Assembly (NCBI RefSeq): GCF_019597925.1
Contig: NZ_CP080442.1
Location: 79,501-143,500, forward strand
DNA: 64,000 nucleotides
Direction of reading: 5' to 3'
Origin: [Clostridium] scindens
GTDB lineage: Bacteria; Bacillota; Clostridia; Lachnospirales; Lachnospiraceae
Shown: positions 52,655 through 61,665 of the stretch, in pieces
Layout: each line of letters starts with the position of its first letter
How positions within the stretch are numbered: the stretch's first letter is position 1
Made by a program: the position numbers and the translations under genes
Notes under the pieces: model-generated
What the model was told of the DNA's origin: nothing
The model's input: only the letters and a program-made list of their open reading frames with translations
Database searches by the model: none

Positions 52655-53983
52655 GTGGGAGATAGAACTATACAATTGCCTGAAAAAGTAGGCAGAATTA
52701 TCGGGACGCTTCAGGAACATGGGTATGAGGCGTATGCAGTAGGCGGATGCATCCGGGATTCTATCCTGGGAAGGGAGCCGGAGGATTGGGATATCACGAC
52801 ATCAGCCATGCCGGAAGAAACAAAGGCTTTGTTCGATAAGACGTTTGATACCGGCATCCAGCATGGAACGATTACGGTACTTCTGGAAAAAGAAGGATTC
52901 GAAGTGACGACGTACCGGATCGATGGGAAATACGAAGACAGCAGGCATCCGAAGGAAGTTACCTTTACGCGCAATCTCCGGGAAGATCTGCTTCGGAGGG
53001 ATTTTACCATCAATGCGATGGCATATAATGAAACGGATGGCCTGGTTGATATATTTGGAGGGCTTGAAGATCTGGAAGCAGGGATGATACGCTGCGTTGG
53101 CAACGCGAAGGAACGATTCAAAGAAGACGCGCTTAGAATCCTGCGGGGAGTGCGCTTTGCGGCCCAGCTGGGATTCAATATAGAGGAGGACACCCGGCAG
53201 GGGATGAAAGAACTGGCCTGGACGCTTCAGAATATCAGTGCGGAAAGAATACAGGTAGAATTAGTAAAAATGATTACATCAAAGCGTCCGGAAATGGTGC
53301 GTGAGGCATATGAATTAGGAATGACGCGGATAGTTCTTCCGGAATTTGACCAGTTGATGACGACTGGCCAGGAGACGCCGCACCATAGGTATAATGTGGG
53401 CGAGCATACGCTGCATGCCATGAAGAATATCCGCGCGGATAAGATCCTAAGGCTTGCCATGCTGCTGCATGATATGGGGAAGCCGGCGTTAAAGACGGTG
53501 GATGAAGCAGGAGTCGCCCATTTTAAGAAGCATGCCCTGGAGAGCGAGAGAATTGCCGGAAATGTGCTAAGAAGGCTGAAATTCGACAATGATACGATAC
53601 GCAAAGTGACAAGGCTGGTCCGCTACCATGACCTTCGCATGCCTGCCACGGCAAAAAGCGTTCGCAGGGCCATGAACCAGATCGGGGAAGAACTATTCCC
53701 ATATTACATGGAAGTACGCCGCGCGGACGTGCTGGCCCAGAGCATGTATCAGAGGGAGGAAAAGATCGAGAATCTGGATCAGATAGAAGAATTATACCGC
53801 CAGATCGTGGAAGATGGCGACTGCGTATCTTTAAAGGATCTGGCAGTGACCGGCCGGGATCTGATCGCCTCGGGCATGAAGCCTGGCAAGGAAATTGGCG
53901 AGAAACTGGAGGAATTGCTGAAACTGGTCATAGAGGATCCCAAATTAAATACAAAGGAAGAACTGCTGAAACGGCTGAATTAA
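52655..53983 (+). CDS. cca: CCA-adding enzyme / tRNA nucleotidyltransferase with HD domain
   Basis: A 442-residue class II nucleotidyltransferase. The head domain has AYAVGGCIRDSILGR and the metal-binding pair in EDWDITTSA, followed by LLRRDFTINAMAYN and GVRFAAQLGF as tRNA/nucleotide-binding motifs. The C-terminal half carries an HD domain (LLHDMGKPA). It repairs or adds the 3' CCA end; in organisms with two enzymes the HD form may be the A-adding one. GTG 52655 is chosen because the ggagg site (52642-52646) lies inside the longer TTG-started frame. Confidence 0.92.
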   Translation: MGDRTIQLPEKVGRIIGTLQEHGYEAYAVGGCIRDSILGREPEDWDITTSAMPEETKALFDKTFDTGIQHGTITVLLEKEGFEVTTYRIDGKYEDSRHPKEVTFTRNLREDLLRRDFTINAMAYNETDGLVDIFGGLEDLEAGMIRCVGNAKERFKEDALRILRGVRFAAQLGFNIEEDTRQGMKELAWTLQNISAERIQVELVKMITSKRPEMVREAYELGMTRIVLPEFDQLMTTGQETPHHRYNVGEHTLHAMKNIRADKILRLAMLLHDMGKPALKTVDEAGVAHFKKHALESERIAGNVLRRLKFDNDTIRKVTRLVRYHDLRMPATAKSVRRAMNQIGEELFPYYMEVRRADVLAQSMYQREEKIENLDQIEELYRQIVEDGDCVSLKDLAVTGRDLIASGMKPGKEIGEKLEELLKLVIEDPKLNTKEELLKRLN

Positions 53984-54003
53984 AGAAAATCCCCTGCCCT
54001 TAA

Positions 54004-54032
54004 TCATATTTTCTCTTTTCCTGACATACGTT
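54004..54032 (+). promoter_or_regulatory. Sigma-E-type sporulation promoter
   Basis: TCATATT (54004-54010), 14-bp spacer, CATACGTT (54025-54032). This matches the mother-cell sigma-E consensus (KMATATT, 14-15, CATACAHT) at 7/7 and 6/8 positions. It lies just before a CotS-like coat gene. Confidence 0.7.
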
Positions 54033-54068
54033 AGAGAGAATATGTAATATAGAGTGCAGGGGATTAGT

Positions 54069-55082
54069 ATGCAGGAATATGAACTAGGTGTTTTAGAGCA
54101 GTATAATATAGAAGTCATCAGCACCCGTAAAACCAGGGGTGCTATTTTATGCGACACGGATCAGGGGCTGCTTTTGCTGAAAGAAGTGAGGGTGTCTGAG
54201 AAACGTATCCCTGCGCTGTACGAATTGTATGAATATCTTTATAGCCAGGGATATGGAAGAATAGACAGGATCATACTGACCAGGGAAGGAGAATGCCTTT
54301 CTGCGCTGGAAGACGGCAGCAGATATATGCTGAAGTCCTGGTTTAAGGGCCGGGAGTGCGATGTAAAGAAACCGGCAGAACTGCTTGCGGCATCCGGCAA
54401 CCTGGCGAAGCTTCATATATTGATGCGCCATGAACTGGAGAGCAATGTGACGGCGGGAGCCCATCTGAAAGATGAGTATCTGCGCCATAACAGGGAATTA
54501 AAAAAGGTGCGTAAGTTTATGAGAGGCATTGCGCCCAAAGGAGAATTTGAATTCGCGTTTCTGAAGCATTTTGACCAGATCTACCAGTGGGCGGACGCGG
54601 CGATAGCGGAATTGGAGAATTCGGACTATGAGAGCCTCTACCAGGACAGCGTCAAGAACTGCTGTATGACCCACGGCGAGTATAACTACCATAATATACT
54701 GATGGTGCAGGGGGATTATAATTACAAGAAAGAGCCTTACCGCATTGCCACCACTAACTTTGAGAAGTTTAAGAGGGATGTGCAGGTGGAGGATCTGTAT
54801 TATTTCCTGCGCAAGGTCATGGAAAAACACGGATGGAAGGAACGGCTTGGGGACAATATGATCAATGCATATTCCGCGATCAGGCCGATTACGGATGCGG
54901 AGCTGGAATATCTTAAGATACGCCTGATCTATCCGGAGAAGTTCTGGAAGATTGCCAATTCGTATTATCATTCGAATAAGGCGTGGATATCCATAAAAAG
55001 TATAGAGAAACTCAATACTTCCATTAAGCAGACAGAAGAAAAGAAGCGGTTTTTAGAGGACATATTTTCTTTTCATTTATAA
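54069..55082 (+). CDS. CotS-family spore coat protein (kinase-like fold)
   Basis: A 337-residue protein resembling the aminoglycoside-phosphotransferase-like fold. ILCDTDQGLLLLKEV is the N-lobe lysine strand (residues ~25-39), and MTHGEYNYHNILM resembles the catalytic loop HGDxxxxN with Glu in place of Asp. TNFEKFKRDVQVEDLYYFLRK occupies the DFG-like and following region. CotS/YtaA-like proteins are common spore coat or coat-assembly proteins. The sigma-E promoter supports a sporulation role. ATG 54069 is preferred; the aggg ribosome site can be masked in readthrough RNA. Confidence 0.8.
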   Translation: MQEYELGVLEQYNIEVISTRKTRGAILCDTDQGLLLLKEVRVSEKRIPALYELYEYLYSQGYGRIDRIILTREGECLSALEDGSRYMLKSWFKGRECDVKKPAELLAASGNLAKLHILMRHELESNVTAGAHLKDEYLRHNRELKKVRKFMRGIAPKGEFEFAFLKHFDQIYQWADAAIAELENSDYESLYQDSVKNCCMTHGEYNYHNILMVQGDYNYKKEPYRIATTNFEKFKRDVQVEDLYYFLRKVMEKHGWKERLGDNMINAYSAIRPITDAELEYLKIRLIYPEKFWKIANSYYHSNKAWISIKSIEKLNTSIKQTEEKKRFLEDIFSFHL

Positions 55083-55126
55083 CTTCCTGTTGTATAATAA
55101 AAGCATTAAGGACAGGAGGTACGACT

Positions 55127-56860
55127 ATGGAATATCGTGAAAAATATGAGGGATGGCTAAGCAATCCATACTTTGATGAAAACACAAAGGATGAACTAAG
55201 AAGCATAGCGGAAGATGATAATGAGATCAAGGAGCGCTTCTATAAAGATCTCGAATTTGGAACTGCCGGACTAAGAGGAATCATCGGCGCAGGAACGAAC
55301 CGCATGAACATCTATACGGTCAGGAAGGCAACCCAGGGGCTTGCCAACTATATTATGAAGAATGGCGGTCAGGCGAAAGGCGTGGCGATCGCATACGATT
55401 CCCGGCGCATGTCTCCGGAGTTTGCAGATGAAGCTGCACTGTGCCTTGCCGCTAACGGAATCAAGGCGTACGTGTTTGAATCCCTGCGCCCGACGCCGGA
55501 ACTTTCTTATGCTGTTCGCTCCCTTGGATGCATAGCCGGAATTAACATTACAGCCAGCCATAATCCGCCGGAGTATAATGGATACAAGGTATACTGGGAG
55601 GATGGCGCACAGATCACCCCGCCTCATGACAAAGGAATCATGGCTGAGGTTGAGGCAGTTACGGATTATAATACGGTTAAGACTATGGGGCTTGAGGAAG
55701 CAAAGAAGGCCGGACTCTATGAAGTGATCGGGCAGGAAGTGGACGATGGCTACATTGCAGAACTTAAGAAGCAGGTGATCCATCAGGACTCTATTGATGC
55801 GGTAGGCAAGGAACTGAAGATCGTCTACAGTCCTCTTCACGGTACCGGAAATATACCGGCAAGGCGCATTCTGAAGGAACTGGGGTTTGAAAATGTATAT
55901 GTAGTAAAAGAACAGGAATTGCCGGACGGAGAATTCCCGACCGTTTCCTATCCGAATCCGGAGGCCAAGGAAGCCTTTGAACTTGGACTTGCGCTTGCCA
56001 AAGAAGTGGATGCCGATCTGGTGCTGGCTACAGACCCGGATGCGGACCGCCTTGGAGTGTACGTAAAAGATGCCAAGTCAGGAGAGTACAAGGTGCTTAC
56101 CGGCAATATGTCCGGCTGCCTGCTTGCAGACTATGAGATCGGCCAGCGCAAGGAAGTCAGCGGGCTTCCGGATGACGGCTATCTCATTAAGACGATTGTA
56201 ACCTCCAATCTGGCGGACGCCATAGCCAAAGGCTACAATATTGGGCTTATCGAGGTTCTGACCGGCTTTAAGTATATCGGACAGCAGATCCTTGGATTCG
56301 AGACTACGGGGAAAGGGACATATCTCTTTGGGTTTGAAGAAAGTTATGGCTGCCTGATCGGAACCCACGCAAGGGACAAGGATGCGATCGTAGCGACAAT
56401 GGCCCTGTGCGAGGCTGCGGCTTATTATAAGACGAAGGGCAAGACTTTGTGGGACGCTATGGTGGACATGTATGACAAGTATGGCTATTACAAGGATGAT
56501 ATCCAGTCTATCACGCTAAAAGGAATCGAGGGTCTTCAGAAGATCCAGGAAATCTTAGAGACTCTGCGTAAGAACCCGCCGATGGAAGTAGGCGGATACA
56601 AGGTGCTGAAGGTAAGGGATTACCAGGCTGATACGATCAAAGACGTGGCTACAGGCGATGTGACGCAGACCGGGCTTCCAACATCCAACGTCTTGTATTA
56701 TGATCTGACGGATGACGCCTGGCTGTGCGTAAGGCCATCCGGTACGGAGCCTAAGGTAAAATTCTACTATGGAATCAAGGGAAGTTCTCTTGAAGATGCG
56801 GATGAAAAATCAAGCAAGCTTGGAGAAGAAGTTTTATCCATGATCAACACCATGATGTAA
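55127..56860 (+). CDS. Phosphoglucomutase/phosphomannomutase (PgcA type)
   Basis: Interconverts glucose 1- and 6-phosphate, linking glycolysis to glycogen (glgC/D nearby) and envelope sugars. The 577-residue protein has the phosphoserine loop TASHNPPEYNGYK, metal loop DPDADRLGV, sugar-binding GFEESYG and the phosphate-binding C-terminal RPSGTEPKVKFYYG. The length is right for the Gram-positive alpha-PGM class. An aggaggt site precedes the ATG. Confidence 0.95.
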   Translation: MEYREKYEGWLSNPYFDENTKDELRSIAEDDNEIKERFYKDLEFGTAGLRGIIGAGTNRMNIYTVRKATQGLANYIMKNGGQAKGVAIAYDSRRMSPEFADEAALCLAANGIKAYVFESLRPTPELSYAVRSLGCIAGINITASHNPPEYNGYKVYWEDGAQITPPHDKGIMAEVEAVTDYNTVKTMGLEEAKKAGLYEVIGQEVDDGYIAELKKQVIHQDSIDAVGKELKIVYSPLHGTGNIPARRILKELGFENVYVVKEQELPDGEFPTVSYPNPEAKEAFELGLALAKEVDADLVLATDPDADRLGVYVKDAKSGEYKVLTGNMSGCLLADYEIGQRKEVSGLPDDGYLIKTIVTSNLADAIAKGYNIGLIEVLTGFKYIGQQILGFETTGKGTYLFGFEESYGCLIGTHARDKDAIVATMALCEAAAYYKTKGKTLWDAMVDMYDKYGYYKDDIQSITLKGIEGLQKIQEILETLRKNPPMEVGGYKVLKVRDYQADTIKDVATGDVTQTGLPTSNVLYYDLTDDAWLCVRPSGTEPKVKFYYGIKGSSLEDADEKSSKLGEEVLSMINTMM

Positions 56861-56914
56861 GCCAGGGAAAAAGTGGGAAAACCCTGAAAATACGGGAAAA
56901 ACTGAGAAATCACC

Positions 56915-56943
56915 TTGACAAATACAGGGAAAACAGGTATAAC
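56915..56943 (+). promoter_or_regulatory. HU promoter within gggaaaa repeats
   Basis: TTGACA, 17-bp spacer, TATAAC. Short gggaaaa units recur at about 56865, 56876, 56894 and 56928 around it. Confidence 0.7.
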
Positions 56944-57042
56944 AGTAACTAAAGGCATGCCATATGAGCGTATGGGGAGCCGAATAATTTGTAGAATTGA
57001 AAATAAGGGATTCTATACGTAAACAAGAGGAGGAAATTATCC

Positions 57043-57318
57043 ATGAACAAAACAGAATTAGTAGCAGCAATCGCTGACCAGGCAGAATTATCTAAAAAAG
57101 ATTCTGAAAAAGCATTAAAGGCTTTTATTGATGTTGTAACAGATGAACTGAAAAAAGATCATAAGGTACAGTTAGTCGGCTTTGGCACTTTCGAAGTAAG
57201 CAAGAGAGCAGCAAGAGAAGGAAGAAATCCTCAGACAGGAAAAACCATGAAGATTGAAGCATGCAAGGCTCCAAAATTCAAAGCTGGAAAAGCATTGAAA
57301 GACGCTGTTAACGCATAA
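57043..57318 (+). CDS. hup: HU-family DNA-binding protein
   Basis: A 91-residue histone-like protein that bends and compacts DNA. It begins MNKTELVAAIADQA and has the signature GFGTFEVSKRAAREGRNPQTG, read in the beta-arm region (residues ~46-66; proline-tipped arms at RNPQTG). It has a strong gaggagg site, its own promoter and a terminator. Codon use is AT-leaning and typical of a highly expressed gene. Confidence 0.97.
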   Translation: MNKTELVAAIADQAELSKKDSEKALKAFIDVVTDELKKDHKVQLVGFGTFEVSKRAAREGRNPQTGKTMKIEACKAPKFKAGKALKDAVNA

Positions 57319-57352
57319 TTCGGCGAACGGATAAGTTTTATAAAAGTATAGG

Positions 57353-57383
57353 AATAGAGAGCGCCTTACGCTCTCTATTTTTA
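57353..57383 (+). terminator. Terminator of HU gene
   Basis: The stem aatagagagcg/cgctctctatt with a 5-nt loop and a T-run. Confidence 0.9.
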
Positions 57384-57402
57384 TGTCTGGAAGGAGGATG
57401 TT

Positions 57403-57642
57403 ATGAGACTGGACAAGTTTTTAAAGGTTTCCCGCCTGATCAAGAGGAGGACCGTGGCAAACGAGGCCTGCGATGCAGGAAGAGTGACGGTCAATGGAAG
57501 CGTGGCAAAGGCCTCCGTGAAGGTAAAGCCAGGAGATATCATTGAGATTCAATTTGGAACGAAGACGGTGAAGGTGGAAGTGCTGGATATACAAGAGACT
57601 ACAAAAAAGGAAGAAGCCAAAGATCTATTCAAATATTTGTAA
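57403..57642 (+). CDS. rqcP: RqcP (YabO) S4-domain RNA-binding protein
   Basis: A 79-residue protein made of one S4 domain (MRLDKFLKVSRLIKRR, ACDAGRVTVNG, KASVKVKPGD). In Bacillus, RqcP works with RqcH to add alanine tails to stalled nascent chains on 50S subunits. It heads the conserved block rqcP-yabP-yabQ-divIC-spoIIE-tilS-hpt-ftsH, which is kept here in Bacillus order. A ggaaggagg site precedes the ATG. Confidence 0.92.
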   Translation: MRLDKFLKVSRLIKRRTVANEACDAGRVTVNGSVAKASVKVKPGDIIEIQFGTKTVKVEVLDIQETTKKEEAKDLFKYL

Positions 57643-57691
57643 TAAATGGAAACAACCCTTCATAAGATAATTAAGAAAGGTTGTGATGCGC

Positions 57692-57976
57692 ATGGAAGAA
57701 AGAACCGTACAAAAAAACCATAAACTGGTGATCAATAACCGGAAAACCAGCCTTGTTACAGGCGTTATAGATGTGCTGTCCTTTGACCTGAATGAGATTC
57801 TGCTGGAGACGGAGCAGGGAATGATGATGGTGAAGGGGACAGATCTGCATGTCAACCGCCTGAGTCTGGAAAAAGGGGAAGTGGACCTGTCAGGAAATAT
57901 AGACAGCGTGGCATATTCGGATGTCCAGGCGCATGGCAAGCAGCAGGAGAATATATTCTCGAAATTATTCAGGTGA
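57692..57976 (+). CDS. yabP: Sporulation protein YabP
   Basis: A 94-residue YabP/YqfC-family protein (LVINNRKTSLVTGVIDVLSFD, LLETEQGMMMVKGTDLHV, LEKGEVDLSGNIDSV). In Bacillus it is needed for efficient sporulation and acts with YabQ; it is sigma-E controlled there. Starts at 57683 (GTG), 57686 and 57692 are possible; 57692 gives the best distance from the aagaaagg site. Confidence 0.9.
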   Translation: MEERTVQKNHKLVINNRKTSLVTGVIDVLSFDLNEILLETEQGMMMVKGTDLHVNRLSLEKGEVDLSGNIDSVAYSDVQAHGKQQENIFSKLFR

Positions 57977-57980
57977 TTGC

Positions 57981-58313
57981 ATGCCAGGACTGAAAGAAGA
58001 ATTAATGGTGTTTGTGATGGCGGTGATATCCGGCGCCATCGTGCGGCTGGCCTACCGCTGTATCGCCTGCTTCCGGAATATCATAAGGCATAATCTCGCA
58101 GCCATAGGGATAGAAGACCTTATTTTCTGGATCGGCTCTGCCATCTATATCTTTGTGCAGATTTACCATACAAGTGATGGTAGTATAAGGTGGCATTTTG
58201 TACTAGGTGTTGTGCTGGGGGCAGTTTTGATGACGGTTTTTTTAAGACAGTTGGAAAAAGTGTACAAAAAAATCTACACGCGTAAGAAGAAGGATTTTCC
58301 CCAAAAGTCTTGA
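57981..58313 (+). CDS. yabQ: Sporulation membrane protein YabQ
   Basis: A 110-residue protein with three or four hydrophobic segments (FVMAVISGAIVRLAYR, DLIFWIGSAIYIFVQI, FVLGVVLGAVLMTVFL) and a basic tail. This matches YabQ, a mother-cell outer forespore membrane protein required for cortex formation in Bacillus. ATG 57981 is preferred, five bases after an aggtg that overlaps the yabP stop. It probably forms an operon with yabP. Confidence 0.87.
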   Translation: MPGLKEELMVFVMAVISGAIVRLAYRCIACFRNIIRHNLAAIGIEDLIFWIGSAIYIFVQIYHTSDGSIRWHFVLGVVLGAVLMTVFLRQLEKVYKKIYTRKKKDFPQKS

Positions 58314-58398
58314 TTAAAAGAAGGAAAAAAGTTAATATATTATTATTAATTGGGTGAGTATAGCCAGCAGGGGTGCCGGCGTAAGGGTGAGTAATTAT

Positions 58399-58722
58399 AT
58401 GAATGGAATTAAACAAAAGAGCCGTAGAAGGCGGCAGAAAAAACGCATACAGCGACATAAGAGAAGCGTGCTGGCGGTCAGCGCCGTAATTCTTCTGCTG
58501 GTAGTGGTAGTATCCGCGAGCAGCATGACGCTCCGCGCAAGAGATAAGTCCTATCAGGCACAGGAGATGGAGCTGAAGGAGCAGATAAAGGAAGAGACGG
58601 CACGCAAAGCAGAGATCAAGGATCTTGAGAAGTACGTGGGAACAGATGAATATGTAGAAGATGTTGCCAAAGACAAACTAGGTCTGGTACATGAGAATGA
58701 GATTATATTTAAGGCAAAATAA
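58399..58722 (+). CDS. divIC: Septum formation initiator DivIC/FtsB
   Basis: A 107-residue bitopic protein with a basic cytoplasmic N-terminus (KQKSRRRRQKKRIQRHKR), one TM (SAVILLLVVVVSASSM) and an extracellular coiled coil followed by the conserved YVEDVAKDKLGLVHENEIIF end. It bridges the divisome with FtsL and DivIB. ATG 58399 is preferred for the aagggtgag site; a longer GTG start would add 15 residues. A terminator follows. Confidence 0.93.
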   Translation: MNGIKQKSRRRRQKKRIQRHKRSVLAVSAVILLLVVVVSASSMTLRARDKSYQAQEMELKEQIKEETARKAEIKDLEKYVGTDEYVEDVAKDKLGLVHENEIIFKAK

Positions 58723-58731
58723 ACAGATGAT

Positions 58732-58767
58732 AAGCTTTAGGAAGTAGGATTCCTAAAGCTTTTTTCT
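58732..58767 (+). terminator. Terminator of divIC
   Basis: The stem aagctttagga/tcctaaagctt is followed by a T-run. Confidence 0.9.
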
Positions 58768-58814
58768 TTGTCTGGGAGAAATTTGTCTAATAACCATTGA
58801 AAGGGGAGCAAAGA

Positions 58815-60218
58815 ATGGCGGAGGTAAAAGAGAAAGAGACTTTTGTGAATCCTTATGTCATACAGATGGACAAGTTTGCGGATTCGCTGATGCATCTGTC
58901 AAAGACATTTCTGACACTGGAGGATTATAAGGGGACCTTTACCAAAGATGAGATTGAGGAGATGTTCCTGAAGATTACGGACAAGGTCTGCGAGAACTGT
59001 GAAAAGAAGGAGTGGTGCATGGGAGAGAACCGGGTCCATACCTATCAGATGCTGTATGAGATTCTATGCGCCGTGGAAGAATATGGAGCGGAACTGAATA
59101 TTGAATTAAAGCGGAAACTGCAGAAGAAATGCATCATGGCGCCCAGATTCTTAAGGGAGACGCTGGAAGTATTCGAGAATGCGAAGCAGATCTTGATGTG
59201 GAACAACAAGATCGTCCAGAACCGGGAAGGATATGCCGTGCAGCTGAATAGTTTTGCGAAGATGATCCAGTATACCACTAGGGAACTGGATGCGGGCATA
59301 TTCGAAGATGAGCATCTGGAAAAACGGCTGAAGAATCAGCTGAAGAAATGCGGGGTAAGAATGCTGTCCGCAGTATTCTATATGACGCCCCAGGGAAAGT
59401 ATGAGATTCATCTGACGGTGAAGGCTATGAAGGGACACCTTATAGCCACCAAGGAGTTTGCGGCGCTGGTCGGGAACTGCGTGGGAAGAATCATGATGCC
59501 GGAACAAGGAGAACGGCCCATCATTGGGGAAGAGTACTGTACGGTCGCGTGCGTGGAGGGCGCCAGATACCATACCTTGCAGGGCGTGGCGAAGATTGGG
59601 AAAGGATGCGAGAAGATCTCCGGGGATACGTTTCTGATGACGGACCTTCCGGGCGGAAAGAAAGGCATCGCCTTATCGGATGGAATGGGATCGGGCGAAG
59701 AGGCTTTCCGGGAAAGCACGATGGTGGTAGAGATGCTGGAGGAACTGCTGGAAGCAGGGTTCCCTGTAAAGACGGCCGTCCAGATGATGAATACGGCTCT
59801 GGTGATCGGCAGAGAAGAAGTGCGTTTTTCCACGATAGACGTCAGCCTGTTTGATTTGTATAGCGGTACCTGCGAATTTGTAAAGGCCGGTGCATCAACC
59901 ACATTTATCAAAAGGAAGGACGCGGTTGAGAAGATCTGTTCTACGACGCTGCCAATCGGGGTCCTTCAGGATATTGAGATTGATACGGTGACAAAGAGCC
60001 TTGGGTCCGGGGACTATGTGATCATGGTGACGGATGGCATCATGGACGCGCTGCCTGTGGGAGAGCAGGATGCGCTGATGAGCACATTTATACTGGATTC
60101 TAATATCGTCAATCCAAAAGAGATGGCGCATCATATCCTGGGACAAGTTCTGGAATGGACCGGGGAAGTACCCCTGGATGATATGACGATATTGGTAGTA
60201 GGAATGTGGAAACTGTAA
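58815..60218 (+). CDS. spoIIE: SpoIIE-type PP2C phosphatase lacking the membrane domain
   Basis: A 467-residue protein whose C-terminal ~200 residues are a PP2C/SpoIIE domain: GDTFLMTDLPGGKKGIALSDGMGSGEEA with metal-binding Asp, VKAGASTTF and VTDGIMDAL, ending DDMTILVVGMWKL. The N-terminal part contains a conserved cysteine pair CENCEKKEWCMG and a regulatory helical region, but no TM segments, whereas Bacillus SpoIIE has ten and ~827 residues. It dephosphorylates SpoIIAA to activate sigma-F. Position between divIC and tilS matches the canonical locus. Confidence 0.9.
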   Translation: MAEVKEKETFVNPYVIQMDKFADSLMHLSKTFLTLEDYKGTFTKDEIEEMFLKITDKVCENCEKKEWCMGENRVHTYQMLYEILCAVEEYGAELNIELKRKLQKKCIMAPRFLRETLEVFENAKQILMWNNKIVQNREGYAVQLNSFAKMIQYTTRELDAGIFEDEHLEKRLKNQLKKCGVRMLSAVFYMTPQGKYEIHLTVKAMKGHLIATKEFAALVGNCVGRIMMPEQGERPIIGEEYCTVACVEGARYHTLQGVAKIGKGCEKISGDTFLMTDLPGGKKGIALSDGMGSGEEAFRESTMVVEMLEELLEAGFPVKTAVQMMNTALVIGREEVRFSTIDVSLFDLYSGTCEFVKAGASTTFIKRKDAVEKICSTTLPIGVLQDIEIDTVTKSLGSGDYVIMVTDGIMDALPVGEQDALMSTFILDSNIVNPKEMAHHILGQVLEWTGEVPLDDMTILVVGMWKL

Positions 60219-60296
60219 GGAGAACTTGCTTTTTACCGGGAAATTCTATATATTTAAGTGGAACAGACGAATTACTAACATAAGAAGGATTATGAT

Positions 60297-61661
60297 ATGT
60301 ATCATAAGGTAAAGGCGTATATAGAGAAGTACCATATGCTGGATGAAAAGGATAAGGTGATTGTAGGCGTATCAGGAGGGGCAGACTCCATATGCCTTCT
60401 TTTCATGCTCATCGAATTGAAAAAGGAAATGGGCCTGTCTGTGGAGGCGGTTCATGTACATCACGGGCTGAGGGAAGAGACCGCGGATGCGGATGCGGCC
60501 TATGTAAAAAAAGTATGCAAAGAGTTAGGAATCGAGCTTCGCTTATTTTATGAAGATGTAAAATCCTTTGCTTTGCATAATAAGATGAGCGAAGAAGAGG
60601 CTGGCAGATATGTAAGAAGGCGGATTTTCAAGGAGGTCCTGAAGGAAGCGGGAGGGACCAAGATCGCGCTTGCCCATCACCAGAATGATAATGCGGAGAC
60701 CTTGCTGTGGAATCTGTGCCGGGGATGCAGCCTGAAAGGAATGGGGGGGATTGCGCCTGTAGACGGCGTATTTATTCGCCCTCTTTTGTGTCTAAAGCGG
60801 GAAGAGATTGAATCATATCTGGTGAATCGGGGAATATCTTATTGTACGGATGAAACCAATCTCGAGGATGGCCATACCCGGAACCGGATCCGCAACCACG
60901 TGATACCTTATCTGGAAGAGCAGGTAAATGAGAGGGCGGTTTCCCATATGTCGGAGACTATGGAACAGATGAGACAGCTGTGGAAATATGTAGAGTCAGA
61001 AACTACGCGTTACGCTGCCAGATGCATAAAGGTGTCAAAGGACCAAACGAGGAGGGTACTTCTTAAGCAGGAATTCATCCTTGTGCCAGAGGCGCTGCGC
61101 TCCTATGTGCTTCATGAATTTATATGCCAGGCGGCCGGGAGGCGCAAAGACATTGAGTCGGTCCATGCAAAGATGCTGTTTGAACTGCTGGATAACCAAG
61201 TGGGACGCCAGGCAAGGCTCCCCTATGGAATCGTGGCAGTGCGAAGCTATGAGGGAATCGAGCTTCGCAGGGAAAGCGAGGGACGCCCAAAAGACCAGAA
61301 TCTAACAGACCAGAATCCGGAAGGGCTTATGAAGATGCGAACGCTTAAGAGAACGCCGGGGAAAGTAATATTTCCGGAAAACCCCTACACGAAATGGTTT
61401 GATTATGATATAATAAAAAATACTGTAAAAATCAGGCATAGGGAGCCGGGAGACTATATAACGATTGATAAAAACGGCAAAACCCAGAAACTGAAGCAGT
61501 ATTTTATTAATGAGAAGATTCCACAGGAGGAAAGAGACCGGATCTGGCTTATCGCGGATGGGAAACATATCATGTGGATTGTAGGGTACAGGCAGAACCA
61601 GCAGTATCAGATCACAGAGAATACCAGAAGGATTCTGGAAATAGAATTTTGCGGAGGATGA
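60297..61661 (+). CDS. tilS: tRNA(Ile)-lysidine synthetase
   Basis: Modifies the CAU anticodon of tRNA-Ile2 to read AUA. The 454-residue protein has the N-type ATP-PPase loop GVSGGADSICLLF (SGGxDS) and EAVHVHHGLRE, then the ALAHHQNDNAETLLWNL segment. The C-terminal TilS domain ends in HIMWIVGYRQNQQYQITENTRR-like sequence (positions ~425-446). It is followed after four bases by hpt, as in Bacillus. Confidence 0.95.
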   Translation: MYHKVKAYIEKYHMLDEKDKVIVGVSGGADSICLLFMLIELKKEMGLSVEAVHVHHGLREETADADAAYVKKVCKELGIELRLFYEDVKSFALHNKMSEEEAGRYVRRRIFKEVLKEAGGTKIALAHHQNDNAETLLWNLCRGCSLKGMGGIAPVDGVFIRPLLCLKREEIESYLVNRGISYCTDETNLEDGHTRNRIRNHVIPYLEEQVNERAVSHMSETMEQMRQLWKYVESETTRYAARCIKVSKDQTRRVLLKQEFILVPEALRSYVLHEFICQAAGRRKDIESVHAKMLFELLDNQVGRQARLPYGIVAVRSYEGIELRRESEGRPKDQNLTDQNPEGLMKMRTLKRTPGKVIFPENPYTKWFDYDIIKNTVKIRHREPGDYITIDKNGKTQKLKQYFINEKIPQEERDRIWLIADGKHIMWIVGYRQNQQYQITENTRRILEIEFCGG

Positions 61662-61665
61662 AAAG

